Shown here: positions 10,014-19,034 of the stretch, piece after piece | Layout of the letters: each line of letters opens with the position of its first letter | How positions within the stretch are numbered: position 1 is the first letter of the stretch | NCBI RefSeq assembly: GCF_009765985.1 | Contig: NZ_LMUM01000015.1 | Location: 62,001-126,000, forward strand | Source of the DNA: Acidobacterium sp. S8 | GTDB taxonomy: Bacteria; Acidobacteriota; Terriglobia; Terriglobales; Acidobacteriaceae | Direction of reading: 5' to 3' | DNA: 64,000 nt | Translations under genes and position numbers: made by a program | Notes under the pieces: model-generated | The model's input: the letters and a program-made list of their open reading frames with translations, nothing else | The model's database searches: none | What the model was told of the DNA's origin: nothing

Positions 10014-12872
10014 CTATGGTTTGGATATCTTTGTAGTTGATCGTATCGCCGGGTTCGAGGGCAAGCTTATGAGATTCGAAAAAATCCGATAGGCGCCGGG
10101 CACTCCCAATGGAAGCTCCCGGTAAAACGCATACGCGGTATATACATAAGCGCCTGCCCCATATTTCGCGAAGAGCATGCCGCCCTTTTGCGGGTCCTGG
10201 CCCGGATCATGCGTCTCAAGAATAGCTGCGTAGTGCGAATCCCACGACTGCATAAATTTCGATCCGCGTTCTTCGATCCAACCTTCAAAGTCTGTGGCGG
10301 TGATCTTATTCGGCCACGAGAGGACTGGGCTGGATGGATCCAGGAGAGCGACAGTGGACTTCTCGTCGGTGACTTCTTCGGGATCAGACGTCATCGTATA
10401 GGGATAAGGCCCGAAGTTGTGATCGAACTCAGGTGTCTGATATTGCACGATTACGACACCGCCGTTTTTCACATATTCCAGCAGTCGTCCGTTGTAAGTC
10501 ACTAAATCGTTGCGCACGGCATATGCGCGAATGCCGACCACAATGACGTTGTACTTACCTAGGTCACCGCCTGCAAGGTCGTCTTGATTTAGAAAGCGTA
10601 CATGCACGCCTAGGTTCTCGAGCGACTTGGGCACATCATCGCCGCTTCCCTCGATATAACCGACTTGAAGATTGGGGGCGACCTTTACGTTGGTTCCCGT
10701 TGTTTTGTAATCAGCTGCGCGATAGAGAAAGTAGGGTCTCAGGCCCGAGTATCCTGTTTCAACATAGCCCTCTTTATAGTTGTGATTGTCATAGCTCGCT
10801 ACCGCCGTAAGCTTATAGGGTTGCTCTGCCAGATGGCTGGGAAACACACGAAACGTGACAATCTGTTCTTCTCCATCTTTCGCCAGAGTGAAATTGGATG
10901 TCGCCGGTTCCGATCGCCAGCCAGAAGGTATTTCCAGGTGAAGAGCTCCTTGCGCTGGTCCTTTCACATTGCTGTGAATTCTTACGCTTACTGGGAAAGA
11001 AGTCTTATCCAGAGGCACAATTCCGGCGCTTTGTAACATGGTTACTGAGATTGCCGGACCTACCGGCATTGGATGGAAGACGATCCCAGGTCCGACTTCA
11101 CGTTGAATGGTTTGCACCACTTCTCTAACGCGTATTTTCACACCCTGATAAGACACATTGACCCATGCCTCCAGCGGATATGGGGCGAGCGCCATGCCCC
11201 GATATTGCGGATCGCGCAGATCGTAATAAGGCTGCTCGATACTGGGGAGTTCGAAATACGGTCTCGTATACCCTGCGTCTTCCGGTACATGGACGTCGAA
11301 AACCGCGTCAAACGTGCTGTCGCCGCTGAGTGATGCGGATGTGGAACCTCTTGCTTGAAGTCCCCATCCCTGAGTGCCGGAGGATTTCAATTCGACGCCG
11401 TCGATCTTGATGGGCAGCGGACCGGATTCCGCAACATGTACCTTAACAGGGAAGTTCTGGCCCGGGATCGCCATGGCGAAGCTCGGGGGCTCGCCAAAAA
11501 AGCGCGCAAACATGCCCGTCGGGGGATGCGCAGGCGTGATATTTGCCGCCACGGAAAGACCGAGAGACAGTACGAGAGCATCATTAAATTGGTCTTGCTT
11601 TACCTTCAACTCATGCAGCACATCGTATTTCGCGCGCTCTGAGAGGCTGCTGTTCTTAACTGCCTCAGTAAGATCGTCTGTCGCCTTTAGTCCTTTGGCC
11701 AGCGTGTCTGCAATCTTGCCGGGATCATTGACCGAATAGGTGTTGATCGCTTCCTCAACCAGCCCATTGATCGCGTTGAGACCTTGCGTCAGGAATGCGT
11801 GATCTTCGCCCTGAGCCAAATCTCCGATTCCCGGCAGTGTTGTGTCTATGCCGTCGAAGAACGACTTCTCCTCATCTTTCGCGGAAATGCGCGATCCAAA
11901 GCGGTGGTAAGGTGAACTGTCTGGCCCCGCAGGTGGAATTGCAGCGCCTTCGTTCTGTGATTTCTGAAAGCCAAGACCTTCACGTGAGATCTGCAGATAG
12001 TTCAATCCGCTCGCGCTGCTGTAAGTGCCAGTCGGGATCTCTACCGTCGCGCTGACCGCTCCGGCCTCGAACTTGCCTGAAATATAGTTCTGTACGCCAG
12101 CAGGCTGCCAGCGATGAGTTGCATAGTCATAGAGACCTTTTGGCGAGAGCGTGTCCTTTTCAAGCGAGAAGGGAACGCGTGCATATTCTTTCAGCGGATT
12201 CCAGGGTTGGAGGCCGTCTTTAATCTGATCCGGAAAGACCGTCGGATCACCTGCAGCTTTGAAGACCTCCTGCGCAAAGAGACCTGCGGTTGCGTGGTTT
12301 CCGTGTCCGTCCGACGGACCGCCTACGAAGACAGACGTGATCACCAACGGGCGCTCAATGCGAACGGCACGCACAACGTCATAGAAGATACGATCGTGGC
12401 CCCACTTCTGTAGCGCCTCGTCGAGTGTCTTCGAGAAGCCGTAATCTGTCGCAATCGAAAAATACTGATCGACGCAATAGTAGCGGTCGGCCTGAAGCAA
12501 CTCCTCGGTGCGTACCAGTCCCAGCGCGTCCCATAGATCAGACGACATGACATTGGCGCCACCCTCACCTCGATTCAGTGTCACGAGCGAGACGCGCGCG
12601 CCTAATGAGCGCGAAGTATAAGCCAGCGTTCCACCATCTTCGTCGTCCGGATGAGCGGTCACCATCAACATGCTCGCGCGCGTATGAAGTTTTTGTAGCA
12701 CTTCCGAGAGTGCTGCAGCGCCACGATTCTCAGGGATTGGGCGATGATCCAGGCGTGCGCCGCCTTGTACCGGACACGGAACCTCAGCGAACGCGTTTTG
12801 AACCAGCAGACTGCATGCCACTGATACCGCCCAAAACATGAGAACGGGCCTGATTCTTCGGGTCATATCCAC
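10014..12872 (-). CDS. Large exported PIG-L/LmbE family deacetylase
   Basis: A 952-residue exported protein. The signal peptide is followed by a PIG-L (LmbE-like) domain with the zinc-binding AHPDDE motif at residues 73-78. The family typically removes N-acetyl groups from GlcNAc-type sugars using zinc. The long C-terminal part contains an immunoglobulin-like region and a class-I amidotransferase/ThuA-like segment (NVIVVGIRAYAVRNDL, then KNGGVVIVQYQTPEF), without an obvious catalytic triad. This architecture recurs in Acidobacteria and Bacteroidetes. The start is a GTG at 12872 (GGAAAAG upstream); an ATG two codons in is equally possible. Its place between a TonB receptor and a chitinase fits deacetylation of imported or surface amino-sugar glycans. 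Confidence 0.88.
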   Translation of the reverse strand: MDMTRRIRPVLMFWAVSVACSLLVQNAFAEVPCPVQGGARLDHRPIPENRGAAALSEVLQKLHTRASMLMVTAHPDDEDGGTLAYTSRSLGARVSLVTLNRGEGGANVMSSDLWDALGLVRTEELLQADRYYCVDQYFSIATDYGFSKTLDEALQKWGHDRIFYDVVRAVRIERPLVITSVFVGGPSDGHGNHATAGLFAQEVFKAAGDPTVFPDQIKDGLQPWNPLKEYARVPFSLEKDTLSPKGLYDYATHRWQPAGVQNYISGKFEAGAVSATVEIPTGTYSSASGLNYLQISREGLGFQKSQNEGAAIPPAGPDSSPYHRFGSRISAKDEEKSFFDGIDTTLPGIGDLAQGEDHAFLTQGLNAINGLVEEAINTYSVNDPGKIADTLAKGLKATDDLTEAVKNSSLSERAKYDVLHELKVKQDQFNDALVLSLGLSVAANITPAHPPTGMFARFFGEPPSFAMAIPGQNFPVKVHVAESGPLPIKIDGVELKSSGTQGWGLQARGSTSASLSGDSTFDAVFDVHVPEDAGYTRPYFELPSIEQPYYDLRDPQYRGMALAPYPLEAWVNVSYQGVKIRVREVVQTIQREVGPGIVFHPMPVGPAISVTMLQSAGIVPLDKTSFPVSVRIHSNVKGPAQGALHLEIPSGWRSEPATSNFTLAKDGEEQIVTFRVFPSHLAEQPYKLTAVASYDNHNYKEGYVETGYSGLRPYFLYRAADYKTTGTNVKVAPNLQVGYIEGSGDDVPKSLENLGVHVRFLNQDDLAGGDLGKYNVIVVGIRAYAVRNDLVTYNGRLLEYVKNGGVVIVQYQTPEFDHNFGPYPYTMTSDPEEVTDEKSTVALLDPSSPVLSWPNKITATDFEGWIEERGSKFMQSWDSHYAAILETHDPGQDPQKGGMLFAKYGAGAYVYTAYAFYRELPLGVPGAYRIFSNLISLPSNPAIRSTTKISKP

Positions 12873-12953
12873 CTATTTCTTTTCCGGCCCTCTCTATTCG
12901 CTGCCGCTTTACGACAAGGCCTGTATCAAAAACGCATCTCCACACTCGCGTTC

Positions 12954-15900
12954 TCAAAAGTAAAATTTTCCTGCCAATTGAACTTCACGCGGATCTGTCA
13001 CCGTCGCCGTGCTCTTGCCGAACGCTCCCGGTGAAGAGGTGCTTGCGGAAGGATTAGCGAAGTTGGGATGGTTGAACGTATTGAAGAACTCGCCGCGGAA
13101 TTCAAACCGCATACTTTCTCGAATTGGAAAGCTCTTGAATAAGCTCATATCCACATTTTGAATTCCAGGTCCGTGAAACATACGTGGACGGCAGGTGCCG
13201 AAGTTTCCGGGAGCCGGCTGAGTAAAGGCTGCAGGATTAATGAAGAATCCCGAGGAAAGACTTCCGGCGTAATCCTTTGGATTCGTGGAAGCTCCGGCAA
13301 AAGGATCGCCTGTGCAGTCCGGATAGGACTGATGACTGGGACCAGTGAAACTCGCATCCGGGGCGGTCACATCAAACGGGATACCGGTCTGGAAGCTCAC
13401 GATCGTATTGAACTGCCAGTGACCGAGAAGGCGCGAGGCGAGGCTGTCGTGATTCAACACCCAGCCTCCCTGACCAATAGGCAGTTCCCACATGGCATTT
13501 CCTACAAACCGGTTGCGAACATCCTGCGGTGAGTTGCTGAACTCGTGGCTGTAATCGTAGGCATTTTGCGGGAACGCGGTGCCGGTCAGGTTGTCTACAT
13601 AGTTCGCCAGATTATGCGACCACGTATAGCTGATCTGATACATCAGGCGATTTGTTAACTGGCGCTTCAAACTGACTTCGAGCGCTTCGAAGTCTGTGAT
13701 GCCGTCGTTGGTTCCGAGTTCCAGAAATGCGTGCTGGCCCGCTCCCTGTACCGACTGACTGATGGTGTTCAGGTTGGGGTAAGGGAACGTAATCACCGGT
13801 TGCGTGCCGCTATATCCGGTCAGCACGCCTTGGTTCGCATTCCGAAGACGATTCATCTTGCGTCCCCAGTTTCCAACCCACGTAAGGTTCAGGACCGTGT
13901 TGTTGCTCACCTGCAGTTGCGGTCCAAAACTTGCCTGCTCAATGTAACTTGTGCGCTCGTTCGGATCCTGCGCCCTGATCTGCAATTGCGGCAGGTCGAT
14001 GCCGAGTGCCTTCAATTGTTCGGACGGGAAGCCGTTCTTCAATTGAAAAACAGGTGTGGTGCTTCCAAGCTGTTGAGAGACAGCATCGTTAATCAAAAAA
14101 GGAGGATTCAGTTGCAGCATCGCCTCCGACCCGATTCGATTTACGAATTGATGGAAGATGCCGAATCCGCCGCGGAAAACCAGCGGTGGGGAAGCGTGAT
14201 AAGCGAAGCCGAAGCGAGGAGCAAAATTTAGATTGTCCGGGTGAATGAGCGTACGGCCATACACGCCGTTGTCTCCGTTTGCGGTAATGATCTGTCCGCC
14301 ATTGTCGGGGCTGAAGTTCGACGTTTCGTCCTTGCGATTTAACCAGAAGGGCGGGTACAACTCATACCGAAGACCATAATTGATAGTGAAGTTTGGTGTG
14401 ACGCGCCAGGTGTCCTGACCATACACCGAGTTGCCTCGGATGTAGTTGTTGACCTCCAGAGCGTTCTCGTAGATGGCCTCAGTTACGTCTCCCAGGAGAA
14501 AGTCGGCGGGCGCAAATCCTGGGGTATTTGTATAGATTCCTTCAGTAAGAATCGCGCCCTGAGGTGCTTCAAGGTCGAAAAAGTTCAGCGAGTTCTCGTG
14601 GTACTCATAGCCAAACTGCATGCTGTGGTTGCCCTTAAGAAGGTAGACGTCATCGACAAACTGCCACACCTGCGCGACCTGAAACTGTGGCCGGTAGATA
14701 GATGATCCAAGCGTCGTCAGGCCAAAAACATACATGGGGGGAAGGCCAGCGGTTTCGGGAGTGACTGGGATGCCAGTCAGGCCGAATTGCGGTGCTGCGG
14801 ATTCCCCAAGCGTCAGCCCGATCGGATCGCTATGCGAGTAATCGCGCAGAAATCCGAAGTGAGCCGAATTGACCAGCGCAGAAGAAGGCGTGTAGGTCCA
14901 GCCCAGTGCGACCGACTGGTCGTGGAGAATGTACTGGGTCGAAAAGTCGCCGTTTCCGGCCAGCGGATTTGCCGTCCAAAGCGGCGATTGATAGTTAGAC
15001 CAGTCATAGCTGTAGCGCCCGAAAATCGCGTTGTGCTTGTTCAGGGTGTGGTCGACACGCCCGGTCGCGATCTGGGTATTTGTCGGCACCGATGTCACAA
15101 ACTGGTAGTTGGGTGCTCCGGTATAAGCCGTCCCAATGTTCGGATCGGGATAAAGAGCAAAAAGCTGCGCTGCGACCGGATCGATGCAGCTTGGCTTGAT
15201 GACGTTATTCACGATGCAACCAGTCTGGCCATCGGCTACCGCTTGTAGATTGTAGGTTGCCGATAAGGCGCTGAAGTCACCCGATTTCATCGCCGGGGTG
15301 GGCACAGTCGAGTAGACGGTCTGGGCCTGGCTGCTGAGCAAACCCTGATAAGCCGCGAAAAAGAAGGTACGGTCATGAATGATCGGACCGCCAATTGTCG
15401 CGCCGAACTGATTCTGATCGAAATGACCCTTGGGTGTCGCCGTATAGTTGTTGAAGTAGGTATTCGCATCGAGTGAGCTGTTTCGCAGGTAGTCCCAGAC
15501 ATCACCGTGGAATTTATTGGTGCCCGACTTTGTCGAGGCATTGACTACCGCTCCGGCCGATGTGCCGAATTCAGTCGAATAGGTTCTTGTCTGTATGCGA
15601 AATTCCTGCAGCGCATCCGGTGGGGGCGCAACCGCCTGTACGGACTGCTCCTGCAGATTCTCTGATCCTGTATTGTTGTCAATGCCGTCAAGGGAGAAGT
15701 AGTTTTGCAGTTCCAGATTTCCGTTGGCGCTGAACCGTCCCTGGGCCGGATTGGCTACCTCCGCATCCGGGTTGTGATAAACGCCCGGTTCCAGGAGCGC
15801 GAGTTGATCGTAGTTGCGCCCATTCAGCGGTAAATCATTGATCTGCCTGCTGTCGATCACGCCTCCAACGTCCGCCGTCTGCGTCTGCAATCCCTGCACA

Positions 15901-16304
15901 GTGGCAACAACAACTAGCTCCTGCTGCAGATCGCCGACTTTCAGTGCAAAGTCAACCTGCGCCCGGGTCTGCACATTGATAGGCACGGCCTCCTGCACTT
16001 CGGATGAATAGCCGTTAGACGATGCTTTCACTCGATAGACGCCGGGGATAAGCGCGAGAGCCTGATAGGTGCCATCGGAATTCGTCAGCACGGAAGTAGT
16101 GACATTCGTCGCGTTATTGGTAATCTCGATCCGCGCGCCGACCACCACTCCACCACTTGCATCGCGGACTGTTCCCACAATCGAGCCCGTGTCGATCTGG
16201 CCGAATGCATGTGCTAAAAAGACGAGCGCAAATGCAATTCCGAAGAGCGTGCGCTTGCCATAGCTATGTGGATACGCCTCTGAGAATGCACCATTGGGTA
16301 GCAT
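12954..16304 (-). CDS. Oar-like TonB-dependent receptor
   Basis: A 1116-residue outer-membrane protein. After a signal peptide (LFGIAFALVFLAHAFGQ) come a carboxypeptidase-regulatory-like domain (GSIVGTVRDASGGVV onward, about residues 37-115), a plug domain (VIDSRQINDLPLNGRNYDQL) and a long beta-barrel ending in Phe (VQLAGKFYF), as expected for BAM substrates. The ATG has AGGAGG 7 nt upstream, a strong Shine-Dalgarno. Such receptors are expanded in Acidobacteria and are thought to import oligosaccharides or peptides with TonB-ExbBD energy. It is the first gene of the minus-strand glycan-use group, divergent from the APC-PfkB-GH4 cassette. No SusD-like partner is present. Confidence 0.93.
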   Translation of the reverse strand: MLPNGAFSEAYPHSYGKRTLFGIAFALVFLAHAFGQIDTGSIVGTVRDASGGVVVGARIEITNNATNVTTSVLTNSDGTYQALALIPGVYRVKASSNGYSSEVQEAVPINVQTRAQVDFALKVGDLQQELVVVATVQGLQTQTADVGGVIDSRQINDLPLNGRNYDQLALLEPGVYHNPDAEVANPAQGRFSANGNLELQNYFSLDGIDNNTGSENLQEQSVQAVAPPPDALQEFRIQTRTYSTEFGTSAGAVVNASTKSGTNKFHGDVWDYLRNSSLDANTYFNNYTATPKGHFDQNQFGATIGGPIIHDRTFFFAAYQGLLSSQAQTVYSTVPTPAMKSGDFSALSATYNLQAVADGQTGCIVNNVIKPSCIDPVAAQLFALYPDPNIGTAYTGAPNYQFVTSVPTNTQIATGRVDHTLNKHNAIFGRYSYDWSNYQSPLWTANPLAGNGDFSTQYILHDQSVALGWTYTPSSALVNSAHFGFLRDYSHSDPIGLTLGESAAPQFGLTGIPVTPETAGLPPMYVFGLTTLGSSIYRPQFQVAQVWQFVDDVYLLKGNHSMQFGYEYHENSLNFFDLEAPQGAILTEGIYTNTPGFAPADFLLGDVTEAIYENALEVNNYIRGNSVYGQDTWRVTPNFTINYGLRYELYPPFWLNRKDETSNFSPDNGGQIITANGDNGVYGRTLIHPDNLNFAPRFGFAYHASPPLVFRGGFGIFHQFVNRIGSEAMLQLNPPFLINDAVSQQLGSTTPVFQLKNGFPSEQLKALGIDLPQLQIRAQDPNERTSYIEQASFGPQLQVSNNTVLNLTWVGNWGRKMNRLRNANQGVLTGYSGTQPVITFPYPNLNTISQSVQGAGQHAFLELGTNDGITDFEALEVSLKRQLTNRLMYQISYTWSHNLANYVDNLTGTAFPQNAYDYSHEFSNSPQDVRNRFVGNAMWELPIGQGGWVLNHDSLASRLLGHWQFNTIVSFQTGIPFDVTAPDASFTGPSHQSYPDCTGDPFAGASTNPKDYAGSLSSGFFINPAAFTQPAPGNFGTCRPRMFHGPGIQNVDMSLFKSFPIRESMRFEFRGEFFNTFNHPNFANPSASTSSPGAFGKSTATVTDPREVQLAGKFYF

Positions 16305-16719
16305 TGAACTGCCTCCTGAAAATTTGGGCTTTCGTATCGTTTTTGGACGGACGTCTAAATGCCGTTAACGATTGAGGAACATCGCGAGACGATCTTGTCG
16401 AAGCACAACCATTCGGTTTGGCCGACCATACGCGGAACACTCCATGTTCTCTGGACTGCATGAAAGTGGTTGACCAGAAAGTTACGTTAGCATTTACGAA
16501 AGCGCAAGAACTTATTAGAGGCAAGCCGCATATTTTCAGTTGGAGTGACTCTGGGATGTAAATTGCATCAGCGCTCGAACGAGTTTCAGGCAAGTATGAT
16601 TAGCTGGAAGCGGGGAATGACATCTCCGATCCCATCTGTTTGAAGAGTAAAGTTGAAATTCAAACGTAAAGCACTATTCAGGCGTAAATGACCTTTATGG
16701 CGACTTGGAAGATACCACG
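16305..16719. other. Divergent intergenic region, glycan locus
   Basis: About 415 bp between the divergent TonB receptor and APC permease genes, presumably carrying both promoters. Both proximal Shine-Dalgarno sites are visible: AGGAGG for the receptor and GGAAG for the permease. I looked for a shared palindromic operator and found only a short CGTTAACG (about 16363), which is not convincing. Open frames here have no coding character that I recognise. Confidence 0.5.
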
Positions 16720-18108
16720 ATGAATGGCTCGCGGCTGCAACCGGTAGTGGCTGCCTCCACCCACCACGACCGGCTCCCACAACTGGAGCGGGGAGTCGGT
16801 CTCTGGGGTGCCATATCGGCAAATGTCCTGAACATGGTCGGTATCGGCCCATTCCTCACTATCCCTCTTGTGCTCGCCGCGATGGGTGGTCCGCAAGCCA
16901 TGCTGGGCTGGATTCTCGGCGCCCTGATTGCACTTTGCGATGGATTGGTTTGGGCTGAACTCGGCTCGGCCATGCCGCAATCCGGTGGACCGTACCACTA
17001 TCTGCTGGAAGCTTTTGGTCCGCGGAGCTTTGGCCGCATGCTCAGCTTTCTCTTTCTCTGGCAGACCATGCTGGTTGGACCGCTTTCGATCGCGTCCGGC
17101 GCAGTAGGGTTTACGCAGTATGCGAAATATCTCGTGCCGTCGATTCACGGATGGCAGTTTCCGGTACTTGCGGCTGTGGTGTGCTTGCTCAATACCGTCC
17201 TGCTTCTGCGCAGAATCCGTACGATTGGTGGACTCTCTGTCATCATCGCGGTCATTGTTTTAGGAACCGGTGGCTGGATTCTGCTGAGCGGCCTGTTACA
17301 TTTTCATGCCGCGCTTGCGTTCGACTTTCCCGCCCATGCGTTTGTACTCTCGCACGGTTTCTTCACCGGACTCGGCGCGGCCACGCTCATCGCGCTTTAC
17401 GACTACGGCGGCTATTTCAACGTCTGCCTGATCGGCGGAGAAGTGCGTGACCCGCGCAGGACAATCCCGCGCTCCATCCTTATCAGCATCGGCCTGGTAG
17501 CTGTGTTGTATCTCGCCATGAATGTTTCTATCCTGGGCGTCGTTCCCTGGCGCGAGGCGATGCATTCCGATGCGATCGTCGCCATGTTCATGGAGCGAAT
17601 CTATGGCGTGATGGGAGCCAGGCTGGTCTCTGTTCTGATTCTGATTGCGACCTTCGGCTCCGTTTTTGCCGTGCTCCTCGGATACTCCAGGGTTCCATAC
17701 GCAGCAGCCGTGGACGGGCGCTTCTTTTCAGTTTTCTCGCGGCTCCATGCAAAGGGGCAATATCCCATCATTGCCGTGTGGACGATGGGTCTGCTGTCGG
17801 CCGTGGCCTGCATCTTCAGCCTCGCCGATCTGATCAGCACGCTCATCGTCGTCCAAACTATGCTGCAGTTCATCGCGCAATGTGTTGCAGTATTTCTTCT
17901 GCGAAAACATTCCAGAAGCGACCCTTCGTCTTATCGCATGCCGTTCTTTCCGCTGCCTGCATTCGTGGCATTATTTGGCTGGATCTATATCGTTGTGACC
18001 AGCGGCGCGCGCTACATTGAAATAGGTGCGCTATTAATTGTGGTAGGTATCGCCGCATTTCTTCTGCGGTCGTACCGGGCACATGAATGGCCTTTCGGGG
18101 TTGCATGA
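16720..18108 (+). CDS. APC superfamily permease
   Basis: A 462-residue inner-membrane transporter of the amino acid-polyamine-organocation superfamily, with about 12 hydrophobic segments. The first helix carries the broken-helix motif NVLNMVGIGPFLTIPL typical of APC proteins, followed by ELGSAMPQSGGPYHYL, a conserved loop. ATG 16720 was chosen because GGAAG lies 8 nt upstream; a TTG five codons earlier lacks this. Its stop overlaps the start of the kinase gene (ATGA), so the pair is coupled. APC members usually carry amino acids; linkage to sugar enzymes suggests an amino sugar, a sugar-amino-acid conjugate or an atypical substrate. Confidence 0.88.
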   Translation: MNGSRLQPVVAASTHHDRLPQLERGVGLWGAISANVLNMVGIGPFLTIPLVLAAMGGPQAMLGWILGALIALCDGLVWAELGSAMPQSGGPYHYLLEAFGPRSFGRMLSFLFLWQTMLVGPLSIASGAVGFTQYAKYLVPSIHGWQFPVLAAVVCLLNTVLLLRRIRTIGGLSVIIAVIVLGTGGWILLSGLLHFHAALAFDFPAHAFVLSHGFFTGLGAATLIALYDYGGYFNVCLIGGEVRDPRRTIPRSILISIGLVAVLYLAMNVSILGVVPWREAMHSDAIVAMFMERIYGVMGARLVSVLILIATFGSVFAVLLGYSRVPYAAAVDGRFFSVFSRLHAKGQYPIIAVWTMGLLSAVACIFSLADLISTLIVVQTMLQFIAQCVAVFLLRKHSRSDPSSYRMPFFPLPAFVALFGWIYIVVTSGARYIEIGALLIVVGIAAFLLRSYRAHEWPFGVA

Positions 18109-19034
18109 AAAAACTGTGGGATGTTGCTGTGGCAGGCGAGATTTTCGCCGACCATGTGTTTGCTGGCTTCGAAAGATGGCCGCAGCCCGGCGAGGAACTT
18201 TTTACCGACTGTTATGTGCGCGAAGTAGGCGGGGGCGCTGCCATCACAGCGTGCGCACTTGCGCGCCTGGGACGCCAGGTTGCACTCTTTGCCGTGGGGG
18301 GTCGAGGAGATACGTGGATTGAGGATCGCCTGCGCAGCTTCGGCGTCATCGTCGAAGATCTTAGGCTGGTCGAAGAGGGAACGGCGGTCACCGTGAGCCT
18401 GTCTACCCGCGAGGATCGATCTTTCTTCACGTGGCCGGGCGCAAACCGGCAACTGGCGGAACACCTTCGAAATCCTGAAACGCAGGCCCGTATGGCTCAG
18501 TCCAGGCATGTGCATTTTGCCGTTGCTCTCGAGCGCGAACTGGCGCAGGAACTTTTCCCTCCGCTGAAACAAGCCGGTTGCACGATCTCCATCGATCCCG
18601 GCCATCATCCAAATTGGCTTAAAAATCCAGAAAACTGGCGCACATGCGGCGAAGTCGACTTCTTCCTGCCGAACGAAAAAGAAGGGCAGATCATGACAGG
18701 TCAAGAGTCCCCCGAGTCGATTCTTCGGGAACTGGCATCTGCGGATATTCGTGGAGTCGTCCTGAAACTCGGCAGTGACGGAGCGGCTGCCCTGGTGAAT
18801 GACCGGACGTTTCAAGCACGCCCCTTCGCGATTGAAGTCGTGGATACGACCGGCGCGGGAGATGCCTTCGATGCTGGCCTCATCGATGCTTTCCTCGATA
18901 GTCGCCCGTTGCCTTCAGCAATCGAGCAGGGCTGTCTCTGCGGATCTCTTTCTACGCGTCAGGCCGGCGCAATCAGCGCCCTTCCGAGGCGAGAGGAACT
19001 GGAACTCTATCATGACAAACTCAAGCAATCTTAA
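18105..19034 (+). CDS. PfkB family carbohydrate kinase
   Basis: A 309-residue ribokinase/PfkB-family kinase. The N-terminal part has VREVGGGAAITACALARLG (substrate-side GG motif). The C-terminal signature DTTGAGDAFDAG carries the catalytic Asp and the anion hole. The family phosphorylates sugars or nucleosides with ATP. ATG 18105 overlaps the permease stop by 4 bp, and its own 3' end overlaps the GH4 gene by 23 bp, so the three are almost certainly one transcript. The substrate cannot be read from sequence. With GH4 downstream, it probably makes a 6-phosphosugar or phosphoglycoside. Confidence 0.9.
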   Translation: MKKLWDVAVAGEIFADHVFAGFERWPQPGEELFTDCYVREVGGGAAITACALARLGRQVALFAVGGRGDTWIEDRLRSFGVIVEDLRLVEEGTAVTVSLSTREDRSFFTWPGANRQLAEHLRNPETQARMAQSRHVHFAVALERELAQELFPPLKQAGCTISIDPGHHPNWLKNPENWRTCGEVDFFLPNEKEGQIMTGQESPESILRELASADIRGVVLKLGSDGAAALVNDRTFQARPFAIEVVDTTGAGDAFDAGLIDAFLDSRPLPSAIEQGCLCGSLSTRQAGAISALPRREELELYHDKLKQS